Assembly: GCF_029962835.1 (NCBI RefSeq)
Contig: NC_080589.1
Span: 17,939,586-18,003,585, forward strand
Source of the DNA: Magnolia sinica
Taxonomy: Eukaryota; Streptophyta; Magnoliopsida; Magnoliales; Magnoliaceae
Length of the DNA stretch: 64,000 bases
Direction: 5' to 3'
Below the pieces are notes generated by a model. The model saw only the letters and a list, made by a program, of their open reading frames with translations. It was not told the origin of the DNA and ran no database searches. Positions 24,281-35,880 of the stretch are shown piece after piece. The translations under genes were made by a program, and so were the position numbers. Position 1 is the first letter of the stretch. Every line of letters starts with the position of its first letter.

Positions 24281-24690
24281 TTGATTTGGGATGGGTTGAG
24301 TGTGTGGGTTGAGTTGGGTGGGTTGTGGGCTGGGTCGGGTGTGGGTTGGTTACTAGGTTGGGTTAGGTTGGTTTGGTGTTGGGTTGGGTCGGTTCGAGCG
24401 TTGAGTTAGGCTGGGTTGGGTGCTGGGTCAGGTGCGTGTTGAGCAATACCCACAAAGGTGACACCCAAACTCATTAGTTATCATCTATTGATTATTTGAT
24501 TTATCTAATTTTTAAAAATATTTTATTATTTGTTTGATTTGGGATGGGTTGAGTCGGGTGGGTTGCGGGCTGGGTCGGGTGCGGGTTGGTTGTTGGGTTG
24601 GGTCGGGTCGAGCGCTGAGTCGGGCTGGGTTGGGTGTTGGGTTGGGTGCATGTTGAGTTGTGTCGGGTTGAGTGCTGAGTTGGGTGAGCT
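24281..24690. repeat. GGGTTGGGTCGGGT-type G/T-rich repeat, two diverged copies
   Basis: TTGATTTGGGATGGGTTGAG starts at 24281 and again near 24534. The G/T-rich body (GGGCTGGGTCGGGTGxGGGT) is repeated in each. Confidence 0.8.
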
Positions 24691-24830
24691 CCAATGTTAA
24701 GCTCGAGGGCAAGCAGAAGCCAACGGAACGGTACGGACTAGGGTACAAGTCTTACACTTAAGCTCGAGTAGAGCACGGACAAGTCAAGTCGAGCTTGGCC
24801 CACCTCGACTCGACTTGATGTACAGCTCTA

Positions 24831-25330
24831 GTTGTCACATGTGGCATAATTAGAGTAATTGAAGATAGAGAATAGCATGTGTGGCATAGAGGCACATGTG
24901 AGGTGCAAGTGAAAGATGGTTGGTGGCACTAAGAAGTATAGTGGCACATGTAATGTAGAAGGACAATGATAACTTGACACAAATAGCACATGCGAGGCAC
25001 TTTGTACATGTGAGGCCTAAGTGAAGATGAATGGTGGCTCTTGTGCTACATACTAGAAGATGGACATTTGGGATGCTTTGTACATATGGGACATTTGAGT
25101 CGCTTTGTACATGTGGGACCTAAGTGAAGATGGATGGTGGCACATATGGTATACTGTCATGTGTGCTTCACAACAAAAGATGGACAATGGAAAGTTGGCA
25201 CATGTAGCACATTTGAGGTGCTTTGTACACATGGGGCCTAAGTGAAGATGGATGGTGGCATGGTGGCATAGTGGTATTTGTGTGGCATGATAAAAGATGT
25301 TTGGTGTAATATCCACACATGTAAGATAAT
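24831..25330. repeat. CACATGTG-rich degenerate repeat, right part
   Basis: Several diverged units contain TTTGTACATGTGGGxCCTAAG and GAAGATGGATGGTGGCACAT. It is continuous with 20940-21093 once the hAT element is removed. Confidence 0.75.
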
Positions 25331-25935
25331 GTGGTTGTTGAAGGTGGTGTCACTTGTGTGTTTAACTCTTGAGAAATTCATTTTCCTTTGATTATGAGAA
25401 AATTTCTTTGTTAAGGGAGGTAGGAAAATAAATTTGTTGATTTTCCAACAAAAGAAGGAAACATGAAATGGTGTTTCCTACTCACTCCTAGGGAAAAAAA
25501 AAGAGTCTTCACAAACAATAGAAAAGTAATTTCATGAGATATGATCTTTCCTTTTATTTCATTTTCATGAGTTTAAATAAGCCATATGATTAAAAGTGGA
25601 TAAGGAGTTTTTTGCCATATACACTCCTCTCTCTTTCATATACTGCAAAAATGTCATCCATGTCTGTATTTGTAAAATCCCCTTTTACTTTTTCCACCGT
25701 TAGATAAAACACTGTTACTTTTTTCTATGGTTGCCTACTGTCACTTAACTATAGTTAGTTAGCAAAGTGAAATGACCAAATTACCTTTACAAAACCCTAA
25801 GCAACCACCAAACTTACATCGACGACAATAGATTGGAAATACTAGTGAAGTTTATTACAAGTGAGAAGTTTGTTTGATATACAATATTTCTCAGGCTTTT
25901 TATTACCTGGTGATTAGTGAAGTTTGGGCAGTTGT

Positions 25936-26110
25936 CACTACAGAAAAAAAAGGAGCAAAAGCCACAGACTATGGGGATATTTTTATATGGTTTTAATATG
26001 TAGCTATATTGCTACGGATTTAAACCATAACATAAAACTACTACCCTACTGGACCGTAGTTAGAGACTCACGTCCTATAACATGTTATTATGAATATTTT
26101 TTTTTACACC
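25936..26110. mobile_element. Possible CACTA-type left terminus
   Basis: CACTACAGAAAAAAAAGGAGC followed by GCTATATTGCTACGGATTTA and GGACCGTAGTTAGAGAC-type repeats resembles a CACTA end with subterminal repeats. It does not match the right terminus at 58018 beyond CACTAC...AAAA, and the 3-bp flanks differ, so I do not pair them. Confidence 0.35.
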
Positions 26111-26174
26111 ATTTGAGAAATTAGTCTTCAAGTGAAAGAATGTTAAGGTGGTGGAGCATTTTCTTGCAATAGAC

Positions 26175-26180
26175 ATCTCT

Positions 26181-26211
<31 letters not shown>
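26175..26211. repeat. (CT)n microsatellite
   Basis: CT run with one CG interruption. Confidence 0.9.
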
Positions 26212-27085
26212 ACGCCTATTGTACAGAAATGTTTTCTCTCTCCCACACTTTTACTCTTTTGTACATATGTATGAAGGTGTGAAGCTTAGTCACATTGGGT
26301 TTTGTCACATGCTTTCTCTATGTGATCTATATGAGGAGTACAAGTAAAAATAAGTGCATTCTTTTAAGGTATTTTTTAGTGAGAGTGTTCTTGTATTGTA
26401 AAAGAGTGTGAGAGAGGTAAGCCTCAGATTTATTTATTTTATTTTAGTGAAGAAGAAAGTTTTGTGTTACTACCTAATGGACGTAGGTATATTGATGAAC
26501 CATGTAATCTTTGTGTCTCTTATCTCTTATTTTTTGTTTTAGATTTTAGCTTTGGTTAGGTTCTTTTTCTTTTGTGGCTTTACTTTGCCTACATTGATCA
26601 TATGCATTTTTTTTTACAACAATTAGGACCTAATACTTCTATGATAATTCACCACTACTTTTAAAAATGATGATGACTCTTTAACTATACAAAATAGTAT
26701 AAGTATATGATAATTTAATTTACTACATGAAAAAGTCCTTAAATTGGCAGGAAAATTCGATAACACTTACTGGTGAATTAGTTTTTAATTATTTGACGAC
26801 AAATGCCACAAAAAATTGAATATAAGTATATAAAAAAATCAAGCGAATGGATCCCTAACCCTCTCGATCACCCCCTCTCTCCCTCCCCCCCTCTCTCTCT
26901 TCCTCCCTCCCTCTCGCCGTCTCAAACTCCCAATCACCAGGATGCCCAGAATCATGGAACCGATCCGGAACCGAACCGCCCCGCCTGAATGGTATGGATC
27001 ATCGGTTTGATCCTGACCATGATAGTCAAATAGCTTGGAACGTCCGCTTTTCTCTAGGTGCTTTACGTGTGTAACATATGCGGTG

Positions 27086-27117
<32 letters not shown>
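27086..27117. repeat. (GT)n microsatellite
   Basis: Perfect TG dinucleotides of about 32 bp. Confidence 0.95.
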
Positions 27118-27119
<2 letters not shown>

Positions 27120-27150
27120 GCCCTAACCCAATATCATAATTGGCCCAGGT

Positions 27151-27575
27151 GTTGGAGTCCATTTGAACCTTAGATCTGCACCATTTTGGAGGTAATATCC
27201 TGATGGGTGGTGGGGTCCACTTAAGCCGTAGATCGGCCCCATTTTCAATGTTATGTTCGACCCCACTATTGGACAATATGAGTTTTAATACTCTAATCTG
27301 TGTAAAAGGTGGGCCCTTTTTATCTCTTTAGATTTTATTTTTATATCCTAAAATAATCAATATGTTGGGGTTTATTTGAACCTTAGATCTGCCCCATTTT
27401 GGATGTAATACCATGATGGGTGGTGGGGTGCACTTGAACCTTAGATTTACCCTATTTTCAATGGTATGTTCGACCCCATTATTGGACGGTGTGGATTTTA
27501 ATTATCTAATTTGTTCAAAATGTGGGCTCATTTTCGTCCTTTTAGATTTCATTTTTATATTCTAAAATGATCAAG
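27151..27575. repeat. 213-bp tandem duplication of a dispersed-repeat segment
   Basis: GTTGGAGTCCATTTGAACCTTAG at 27151 recurs as GTTGGGGTTTATTTGAACCTTAG at 27364. The body (GGTGGTGGGGT..., CATTTTCAATG.TATGTTCGAC) repeats in the same order with about 10-15% change by eye. Confidence 0.85.
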
Positions 27576-27579
27576 CATT

Positions 27580-28762
27580 TTTATTGGCTATGATTGGCTA
27601 TAGAAGTGATTCTTTAAAATCATATTCAATCCGTGATTGATCCTAACAGATAGATGTATCAAATTGTTGATTGGACCTATTTTGTATAAGCAAACAATCT
27701 ATATTAATCTAATATATACCACTATTTTGACACCAAAATTTGTCTCAAATATGGAACTTTGATTAGTCATCCAAAGTATGTACATTGTTCACCATGTTAT
27801 GTACACAAAATCTTGCACTTGTCCACTAGTTTTTTGTACATTTAGATCATTAAATCTATCTAGATCTTAAGTTACATAAGATAAGCTACTTATGCCTTAA
27901 ATAGCTTATCTTGATTTCTAATTATTAAATAGAAGTGATGAAGTAACTTTAATAAGAAAGCTACTTATCATTGATTATAAACCAAACTTACTTTTTTCTT
28001 TACTTGCATATTTATATGTGAAATGGTGATGTATAGAGCAATAAAATAATAATAAGTATATATCTTATCCCAAAATATTTATTTTATATGAGGATATGAT
28101 ATTGTTGTAACCTATGGTATGGTGCTCCAATATTGCTTGTATGTTACTAGTATGTATTAAATATCAGTAGGTTATTTGTTTTAGTATAACTTAATATTAT
28201 TTGGATGATAAATTATACTTGTCTTCATGTATAAATTTGTTATAATATATCATAATCAATTATCCATTCGAGGATTTTTATGTTGCCAAACATAGATAAA
28301 TATACTTTTAGAGGCATAAAAATTCTCAAATTATTCCACGTTTGGACAATTTAAGGTTGGATAGATTAGAATGCTTTCAGTTCTTTAATTTAAATGCACA
28401 TGCTTATTCTGTATGATATCTCTCATTTTTCTTTAGATATGTTTCTTATATTTATTTCTAATGTTAAATATCCACACTTTGTATGGATACTTGATGTGAG
28501 AATCAAATACAAGAATAACATATTTGGAGAGACATGGGGAGATGCTTCCGAAATTTTAGCGTGAAAATTTAAATGAGAATATGAAAGCATTACAATCTAT
28601 CTGATCCTGAATGAGTGTCTAATTTAGTCAGGTAGATATACGGTTAAGAGATGTTGTAATCATTTATAATTCTCCAGTTTCTCAATTCCCTTATTTTTCT
28701 AGATTCGTATCTCTCAGCTCATAAATGATGTTTTTGTGTCTGCACTTTCAAGTAAAGAGTAG
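27580..28762. other. AT-rich sequence left of the outer CACTA transposase
   Basis: No coding signal. Probably the 5' part of the outer CACTA element, but its left terminus was not identified. Confidence 0.35.
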
Positions 28763-30408
28763 ATGATAAAACCCAAGTCATCAGGAGATTACTTAAATGG
28801 TGTATTGTCATTCTTTACCCATGTGACTAAAAATCATGATTACTTGGGAAGTGATGACCATTGTTATTGTCTTTGTGTCAAATGCTGTAATATGATAGGA
28901 GGGAGGAAGAAATTTGCCAAAGTTTTTAAACATTTAATTTATGATGGTATTGACTCATCTTACACGATATGGATTTACTATGGAGAAGAGTGGGTTGAAA
29001 GTCGATTAACCATTAAGGCTAGTATATTGAATGCGAATTGTAACAACGATGCGTTCCCAAGGATGATTGAAATCTTAAATGACACACTTGGGCAGTTTAA
29101 GAATGAGGAATATACTGAAGCTATAAGCATAGATGAATCCGATGATGGAAATGATATCTAAGTTTTGGATGATTCGGTAAATGATATTTGATACATAAAT
29201 CCGTCTGTCTTGTTGAGAAGGGGATATAAAATTCTCAATTACAGTTGAGTTGTTGAGTTTAAAGACTAGATATCAGTGGTCCCATAAGAGTTTCGATAAG
29301 TTGTTACGAATGATGAAAATGATACTGTTAAGTGATAACGCTTTACCAGATAACACATACATTGTGATCAAGTCTGTGCGAATGGAGTGTCAGCTTATTC
29401 ATACATGTAATAATAATTACATATAGTACTTAAGAGATTATGAACATCATGATAATTGTCCTAAGTGTGGTGATAGTAGATGGAAACCAATAAATAAAAG
29501 GAAGTCGATAAGCATACGTATACCACATAAGGTACTAAGATATTTTCCACTTACAATGCGGTTAAAGCGATCGTGGAATATTCTAAAGAAAATAAGATGA
29601 CATGCGAGTGTAACTCAATATGGAAACACAATATTAATGCGTCATCTGATGTATTATATTTGTTAGAGAGTGGATTGTAAATTCTCAGACTTTACTATGG
29701 ATGCACGTAATGTTCGGTTAGGACTTGTAATGGATGAATTCAATCCTTTTGGTAACAAGAATAATGCACACAATTGTTATTCTGTTATAATTATTACGTA
29801 TAATCTACTACCGTCTTTATATATGCGGAATGAGTTTATGATGTTAACACTATTGATTTTTTTTAAAAAAGGTTCAAGACATAATATTGATGTCTGCTTG
29901 CAGCTGTTTATTGTAGAGTTGAATAATTTATGGTTTATCGAAACCGAAACAAGTAACTATAATAATAAAAGTATGTTTACTATAAGAGCAATCCTTTTTA
30001 TGGGCTATTCATGATTTTTTAGATTATGAACATCTGTGGCATTATAGGACTGTAAGAAAGTATAGTCGTCTTGTATGTAACAAATGGATAGAGTTAATAT
30101 GGTAAAATATGAAGAAAAGTTTACAAATATGAGGCATACAAAATACTTAATAGACCCAAAACATCCTTTTATAATTCGAAAATCACAATTTAATGAAGAG
30201 CAAGACCACAAGAAGCCAAGTTATTGTTTGAGAGGTATTGAATTATTATCTAAAATTGAAATTATTGAGACTTTTTTTAGAAAGGCAGCAGGTAACAAGA
30301 GTAAAATGTCTGTAAACAATGAGACTCCATAATCGAAGAAATCAATCTTCTTTGATTTTCCATACGAGAAGTTACGTAAGTCCACATTATACTTATTATA
30401 TATGATAT
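28763..30408 (+). pseudogene. Outer CACTA element transposase (tnp2 type), N-terminal half, broken
   Basis: 28763-29161 encodes the transposase-associated domain (SSGDYLNGVLSFF, C-x-C-x-x-C like cysteines, HLIYDGIDSSYTIW). About 29440-29570 reads YEHHDNCPKCGDSRWKPIN and then KVLRYFPLTMRLKR. 29670-30014 reads ARNVRLGLVMDEFNPFGN and, further on, NIDVCLQLF. Around 30330 comes SKKSIFFDFPYEKL. These follow the order of the plant tnp2 transposase family, which cuts and pastes CACTA transposons. Several stops and frame changes separate them. The coding order continues at 53972 on the far side of the Copia insertion. Confidence 0.8.
30242..30408. repeat. 167-bp target duplication, left copy
   Basis: Identical in length to 53805-53971 and differing at only about three positions. 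It lies in tnp2 coding sequence and abuts the truncated Copia LTR on its right. Confidence 0.9.
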
Positions 30409-30953
30409 CCTAGATCCAATCTCAGGCCTCACCCACAAATGATAAATATGAAGAAATATAAACTAGAAATAGATCAAAGCATTGAAAACAAATCATAAGA
30501 CAAGATATACGTGGACAAACCCTAAACTAGGGTAAAAAGCCACGGATGCAAACTTTCACTATGAGAAACGACGATTACAAAGCAATATGCTAACCTCTCC
30601 CTTGGAAGCATATAGAAAACCTTTTGCCCACACCTTAGAATAATTTTTCCTTACTTTTTTCTTACTATGAAAAATCCTAGGAACCCCTGTTTTTAGTTTA
30701 GGAAACTCCCATTTCCGTATCCCAGTTGTGAAAGGACTTGCGACACGAAATCCACGTAAAAACATGGAACGAATCTGCGTAACCGGTCGAGACGACCCCA
30801 CGACCGGTCGAGACGACCCCACGACCGGTCGAACACCTCGGGATAAAAAACAGTGCTCGATGGACTTTGAGTCGAACCGGTCCACGACCGATCGAGCTGG
30901 ACCCTACGACCGGTCGAGCATGGCTCACGACTGGTTGAGGACGGTCCCAGATA
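30409..30953 (-). mobile_element. Copia 3' LTR (left side), lacking its outer 30 bp
   Basis: Shares CCTAGATCCAATCTCAGGCC and the following ~390 bp with 53371-53804. Inside (plus left to right) it carries an array of CGACCGGTCGA palindromes. It ends at the inner boundary next to a polypurine tract (AAGTGGGAGA on the minus strand). The first 30 bp of the right copy, 53341-53370, are absent here. Confidence 0.8.
30780..30945. promoter_or_regulatory. Array of ACCGGTCGA palindromic repeats in the Copia LTR
   Basis: GACCGGTCGA or one-mismatch forms occur six to seven times in 160 bp (from 30782 onward), twice within a tandem GACGACCCCACGACCGGTCGA unit. The position in U3 suggests enhancer-like sites. 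Function is inferred only from location and palindromy. Confidence 0.5.
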
Positions 30954-31023
30954 ATCTCCCACTTGGAGACACATCGCCATAAACCTTTGTCTTCTTCATC
31001 CGGAGTGCACCACCTCCCCGTCT

Positions 31024-32727
31024 TCAAGCCTTGAGACCAATCAAAGCTGAACAGAACTTCAGCTTCTCCCATGTGACCGCCTTGATCAACATATCCGTAA
31101 GATTCTCACTTGTATGAATCTTCTCTAGAGCAATCGATCCATCTTCTAGTAACGAACGTATGAAGTGATATCTGATGGCAATATGCTTGGTCCTTGAATG
31201 AAAGGCTGAATTCTTAGCCAAGTGTATTGCACTCTGACTGTCACTGTACAGCTTGCAATCTGCTTGCTTCTTACCCAACTCTTCCATGAAACCTTACATC
31301 CACACCATCTCCTTGTACACTTCTATAGCTGCAACATATTCTGCTTCCGTTGTACTGATAGATACTATCTTCTGTAACTGAGAGACCCAACTGACTGCAG
31401 CACTACCTAGAGTAAAGACATAACCTGTAGTGCTTCTTCTGCTGTCAATATCTCCTACCAAATCTGAATCCACGTAGCCTTGTAGCTTGATTTTCGATCC
31501 ACCATAGCACAACCCTACATCCTTAGTACCTACCAGGTATCTAAGAATCCACTTCACAGCTTCCCAATGTTCCTTCCCGGGGTTGTTCATGAACCTGCTA
31601 ACAACTCCCACTGCTTGAGCAATGTCTGGCCTCGTGCTCACCATAGCATACATGAGACTCCCAATAGCTGACGCGTATGGGACTTTAGCCATGTAGTCTC
31701 GTTCCTCCTGCATCTTTGCACCTTGCTCCTTAGATAGCTTGAAGTGGTTGGCTAATGGAGTGCTAACCGGCTTAGCACCTCCCATATTGAATCGATCAAG
31801 TACCTTGGCTATGTACTCTGCCTGTGACAAAACCAGTTTCTTGTTTTCCCTGTCACGCTTTATCCTCATGCCTAGGATTTGTTTTGCAGCTCCTAAATCC
31901 TTCATGGTAAATTCTCTAGACAGTTGTCTTTTGAGATCTGAGATGTCCTTTATGCTTGAACCGGCCACAAGCATATCATCAACGTACAGAAGAAGGATGA
32001 TGTATGATGTATCAAACTTCTTCAAATAGCAACAATGGTCTACATGACATCTCCTATAACCGTTTCCCGATATGAAACTGTCGAATTTCTTATACCACTG
32101 CCTTGGGGCCTGCTTCAGGCCATATAGACTCTTCTTCAATCTGCACACTTTGTTCTCCTTTCCTGGTGCCACGTATCCTGTCGGCTGATGCATATATATC
32201 TCTTCTTCAAGGTCCCCATGAAGAAAGACTATCTTAACATCTAGCTGCTCTAGATGTAAGTCCTCTGTAGCCACTATACTCAAGACCATACAAATCGTAG
32301 ACATTTTCACCATAGGTGAAAATATTTCAGTGAAATCAATACCTGCCTTTTGTTGAAAACCTTTTACAACCAATCTAGCCTTGTACCGTTTTGAACCATC
32401 GTGCTCCTCCTTCAATCTTTAAACCCACTTGTTATGAAGAACTTTCTTACCCATAGGTAGGGTGACTAGCTCCCATGTACGATTGGACTTAAGGGAGTCC
32501 ATCTCCTCATCCATGACCTGCTCCCACTTAACCCGTGTATCTATCTTTAATGCCTCTTCAAAACATTCTGGTTCACCATTATCTGTCAGCAGTAGATAAT
32601 ATAAGGAGGGTGAGTATCGGACCGTGGGTCTCCTCTCCCGAGTAGACCTCCTCACAACCGGTGTATGCGGCTCTGCCTCATAATGCTCCTGTGCATGATC
32701 ATCCTGTGGCGCTGTAACACCTGTATC
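31024..32727 (-). pseudogene. Copia polyprotein: reverse transcriptase and RNase H, broken
   Basis: Reading down from 32727: a linker (RRSTRERRPTVRYSPSLYY), then the RT domain with LDVKIVFLHGDLEEEIYM, SLYGLKQAPRQWYKKFD and the catalytic YVDD, then RNase H (GYVDSDLVGDIDSRRSTTGY, ISTTEAEYVA, CKLYSDSQSAIHLAKN, SRTKHIAIRYHFIR). Stops interrupt at about 32416 and 31291. The sequence looks like the Tork/Tnt1 branch. It is the C-terminal part of the same polyprotein whose N-terminal part lies at 51130-53400; the 18.4-kb CACTA element separates them. Confidence 0.9.
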
Positions 32728-33380
32728 CTGTAAGCTACGGCTAAAATCCGTCAGAAAAAAGCCGTCGGCGAAAATAATAATCCGTCAGGAAAACCTCAAT
32801 TTTGGATGGTGGACGTCCAACCGTCTACTGTTTTCCCATTTTGTGGTCCACGTAAGACTTATTTAATTCTCATTTTTGGTGATCTATCCCAAAATAATGT
32901 TGAGAAATGGATGGACGGCGTGGATGAAATATATCCATCATGGTGGGGCCCATAGATCCCTCCCCTTTCCAAAGGTATGTTTACCTTTTTTTTCTGTAAA
33001 AACTGTGAGTTTTAAGTAGAATGTAAAATAGTGGTGACTCCTTTATGAAAATAATGGTAATGATATAGAGTTATCAAGACCATTCAAATAATCCGTTTGG
33101 TTGTAAGTGTTTAATATTTGTAATGTTGTTATATAATACAATTTTAGCCATCCAGAAAATGGTCCCTCTTGCATGTACGACTATTAATAGACGTTTTGTT
33201 ATAAACAATGGTAGACGCACACAGTATCAGATTTGAACTGTTTATCCGATTTAGAAGAGGAATTCCGAAATATCGAGCGCTCGTTTGCTCTTTTTGCCAT
33301 TTTCATCGAGCGGGTCCCTCTTAGACCTGCTTTCGTTTCTATCTTCCAAATGTGATCCGAATCTCAACAATGGAAGCGTT

Positions 33381-34221
33381 AGATCAAAGATTGAAGATCT
33401 AAACTGGGATCTGTGCGGTTGTCGGGAGATTCACGGACTGATGCGATTCCCCGGCAGGTTTTTGCTTTTCACCCACGGACTTCTTTGATAGGTTTCTAAT
33501 TTCATCAGGAAGTGGGCTTCCTGACATGGAGGGCTTGTGTTTGAGCTTGTTGGCTGTATTTCTAGCTTAGTGTAGTCTTTTCTCTTTTCAGTTGCTTTTG
33601 TTTTTTGTTTTTTGTTCCCTTTTGGCTGTTGTCTAATAAAATCGTCACCTTTCAAAAAAAAAAAACTATCATGTGGGCCAGAATGTTAGAAAGTAGCAGA
33701 CAGCGTAGAAAAACTTGCTAAGTTTTTTTTTCCCTGTGACTTTCCATTTGTTTCATAAACTGTGGCCCACATGATCAATCTAGTAGCCTTGAATTTGGGT
33801 GAGGGCATCATATCTTGTGGGATCCACCTGATGGTCGACTTGAAATTGGGTGGTGCACATATACATCGAAAACAGGCTGTTGGTTGGCCCCTTTTAACCG
33901 TCCACTGTCTTGTACACATGCTGCTTGATGATCAGCAGGCAAAAATTTGAGCTACGAAACATTCATTATGGGCTGGCATGATGAATAGCGTGGAACTACA
34001 TGTAGGTGTTGTTGTAGGCATGGGTGGGATAGTTGTGCATATGCCAATCTGCGGCTAGGAATATTTATCCTCAATGACCTGACTTGAGAAACCTGACTGA
34101 TGTGTTGGTGTTATTTTATTTTGGTTTGCAGGTGAATCTTGCCTTCTGCTAAAGTGGAGAACCCTGAACTTGTGGAGTGGTCAGAACCAGTTGCTGAGTT
34201 GCTTGATTTGGATCTGAAAGA
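33381..34221 (+). pseudogene. Selenoprotein O (SelO/YdiU family) gene fragment, two exons with intron
   Basis: Exon A (33381-33457) reads KIEDLNWD and then, after a small frame-shifting deletion, SVRLSGDSRTDAIPRQ, before a GT donor. Exon B (34132-34221) follows TTTGCAG and reads LPSAKVENPELVEWSEPVAE and LLDLDLKE, ending at GA before the consensus donor GTAAGT. Both match the N-terminal part of plant SelO, a pseudokinase-fold AMP-transferase of plastids and mitochondria (family knowledge). Part of the segment between the two is missing (about seven residues around HACYTK). The rest of the gene is absent. The intron has gained a LINE tail and dispersed repeats. The fragment lies inside the inner CACTA, upstream of its transposase. 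Confidence 0.72.
33490..33665 (+). mobile_element. LINE 3' tail with poly(A)
   Basis: Ends TCTAATAAAATCGTCACCTT then TC and a poly(A) run at 33654-33665, preceded by T-rich GTTTTTTGTTTTTTG. This is a typical plant L1-type 3' end. Only the 3' end is present; it sits within the SelO fragment's intron. Confidence 0.55.
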
Positions 34222-35693
34222 GTAAGTGACTTCGCTTGTGGATAGTGTTGCTAGCCCTTTGGTTCTATGTACAAAGCAATTTAAATTGCTAAAACCTTCA
34301 GAATCTCTCTCAGCTTGTTTACCCAGAGCTTCCATGTGAATAACCAAAACCCTGTGACCTCACCTTTTTGCACCATTGTTTACTTTACTTTTGATTTGAT
34401 GGAACATGGGCTTTTCCATCTTTGGGAAATTGGGTCTCTCTGTAGATGTGGTTGCAACTAGTGAAGTCAGTATTTTGTTGGCATTGGATCCCTCAAAGAA
34501 TTTTCACAAAGAATCAATTCAGTAGCAGGCAAGCATAGGAGCTTAAGATCGTGACATTTCATTGAGCTGGTTACTTTCTGTCATCACTTATTGTTGTGTC
34601 CAGCATTTGGTATATTTGCATTCTGTGAATAGATTCCGGCGCCGATGCTGTAATTCACTAGTATGTAGCCAAGTTTGCTATCATTAGCTAAATATAGCTG
34701 TGAGGTTTGTTGAATGAGGAAAATATGCAGGCCTCACCATGGATGGCCCATGGGATAAAAATCCGTAGAACTATGTTATTTGGCCCTTTTTGTGGTTGAA
34801 TGTGAAGGATAGTAGTAATTCTTTCTTGACTACCTATTTGTTGGCAACTACTACAAGGGTTGGGATTTCTCCAATCTGGGAGATTTGCTGAATGGGGCAT
34901 CCATAGTGCAGCCCCTGATTTCGACTATTGGGATCAATGAACTAGGGACCACATTTTAGCACTCCTACAATCTGAAAACTTGAAACAGTTTTGCAACACT
35001 CGGCCTGCCACTTCAAAATTGTTGTAATCTTAATGTTGTTTCAACCATGTGTCTTTTCCTTTGGGATTAGATTGCTACAGTATGAGGATGTATTAGATGT
35101 TAAACGCCGAATACGAAATTAGTTATTCAACCTTTAATCACCACACACATGGTAGGCATATAAAAGATTCTGAATCTTGACTGTTCATCTTTTTTAGAAT
35201 ATGTGTAAATTTATTTTTATTTTTTTGAGCAGGCAACAACATAGCCATTAGCCAGAGCATGGCATCTGTGTAGGAAGGTGTACAACCATGGAAAATAAAA
35301 TGATTTCCCCTGATATGATAGTTTCCCTGTTTGGGAAACCAAAAAAAAGGGGGTAATCAATTTTGTTTCCTAGATTTTCTAAAAAAAATGAGTAAAATCA
35401 TTTCCACACACAAGCGAAAAAAGAAAAAAAGAAACCATTAAATGTAGATTTTCAAATGTCATATTGACTTAGAGAAACATCAAGGAAACATGGAAAAAAT
35501 GGTGGAATTTTTCAATGATAGTTTAGGAGATGCTAACATACACATTTGCATATTTAAGAGTCGAATAATAGCAAAAAATAAGTAAATTTGTATATTTAGG
35601 GATCAAATGATAAATTTCCCTTTAATGGGGGGAGTAAAAGCATGCGTCTTTGATTCGAGGAAACATTGGGGAAACATGGGAAAATTGGTGGAT

Positions 35694-35880
35694 CCATCCA
35701 TACATCCAACGATGCATGCACATGCATAGATACAAACACACATTCATGATCAATCCATCCATCCATACAATCATTCATGCATGCATGCATACATACAATG
35801 ACACATACATATATATACACATGCATGATCCATTCATCCATGCATACACACATACACACATCTATACACATGCATGATCC
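35694..35880. repeat. CATCCATACATxCATGCA-type compound microsatellite
   Basis: Tetranucleotide-like ATCC, ATGC and ACAC tracts, with CATGCATGATCCATTC repeated near 35820 and 35870. Confidence 0.85.

Larger units (their letters stand above)
21094..24830. mobile_element. hAT-type element (3737 bp) with 8-bp target duplication GTTGTCAC
   Basis: The ends are TAGGGCTGTACACGAGT and the inverse of a right end reading TGTACAGCTCTA. Identical GTTGTCAC stands at 21086-21093 and 24831-24838. The outer few hundred bases on each side are rich in CTCGAGCTCGAG/GACTCGACTTGA words. No hAT transposase is present: the core is a Gypsy remnant and a GGGTTGGGT-type repeat. It is best read as a short non-autonomous element that later received a Gypsy insertion. 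Confidence 0.82.

Noticed and set aside
26839-27276. 145-residue minus-strand open frame
   Set aside because: It runs through a GT microsatellite and CT-rich sequence, giving His-Thr and Arg/Glu-Gly repeats, with no domain.
30559-31072. Several overlapping open frames of 84-124 residues
   Set aside because: They lie in the Copia LTR and follow from its palindromic GACCGGTCGA array. No protein family is indicated.
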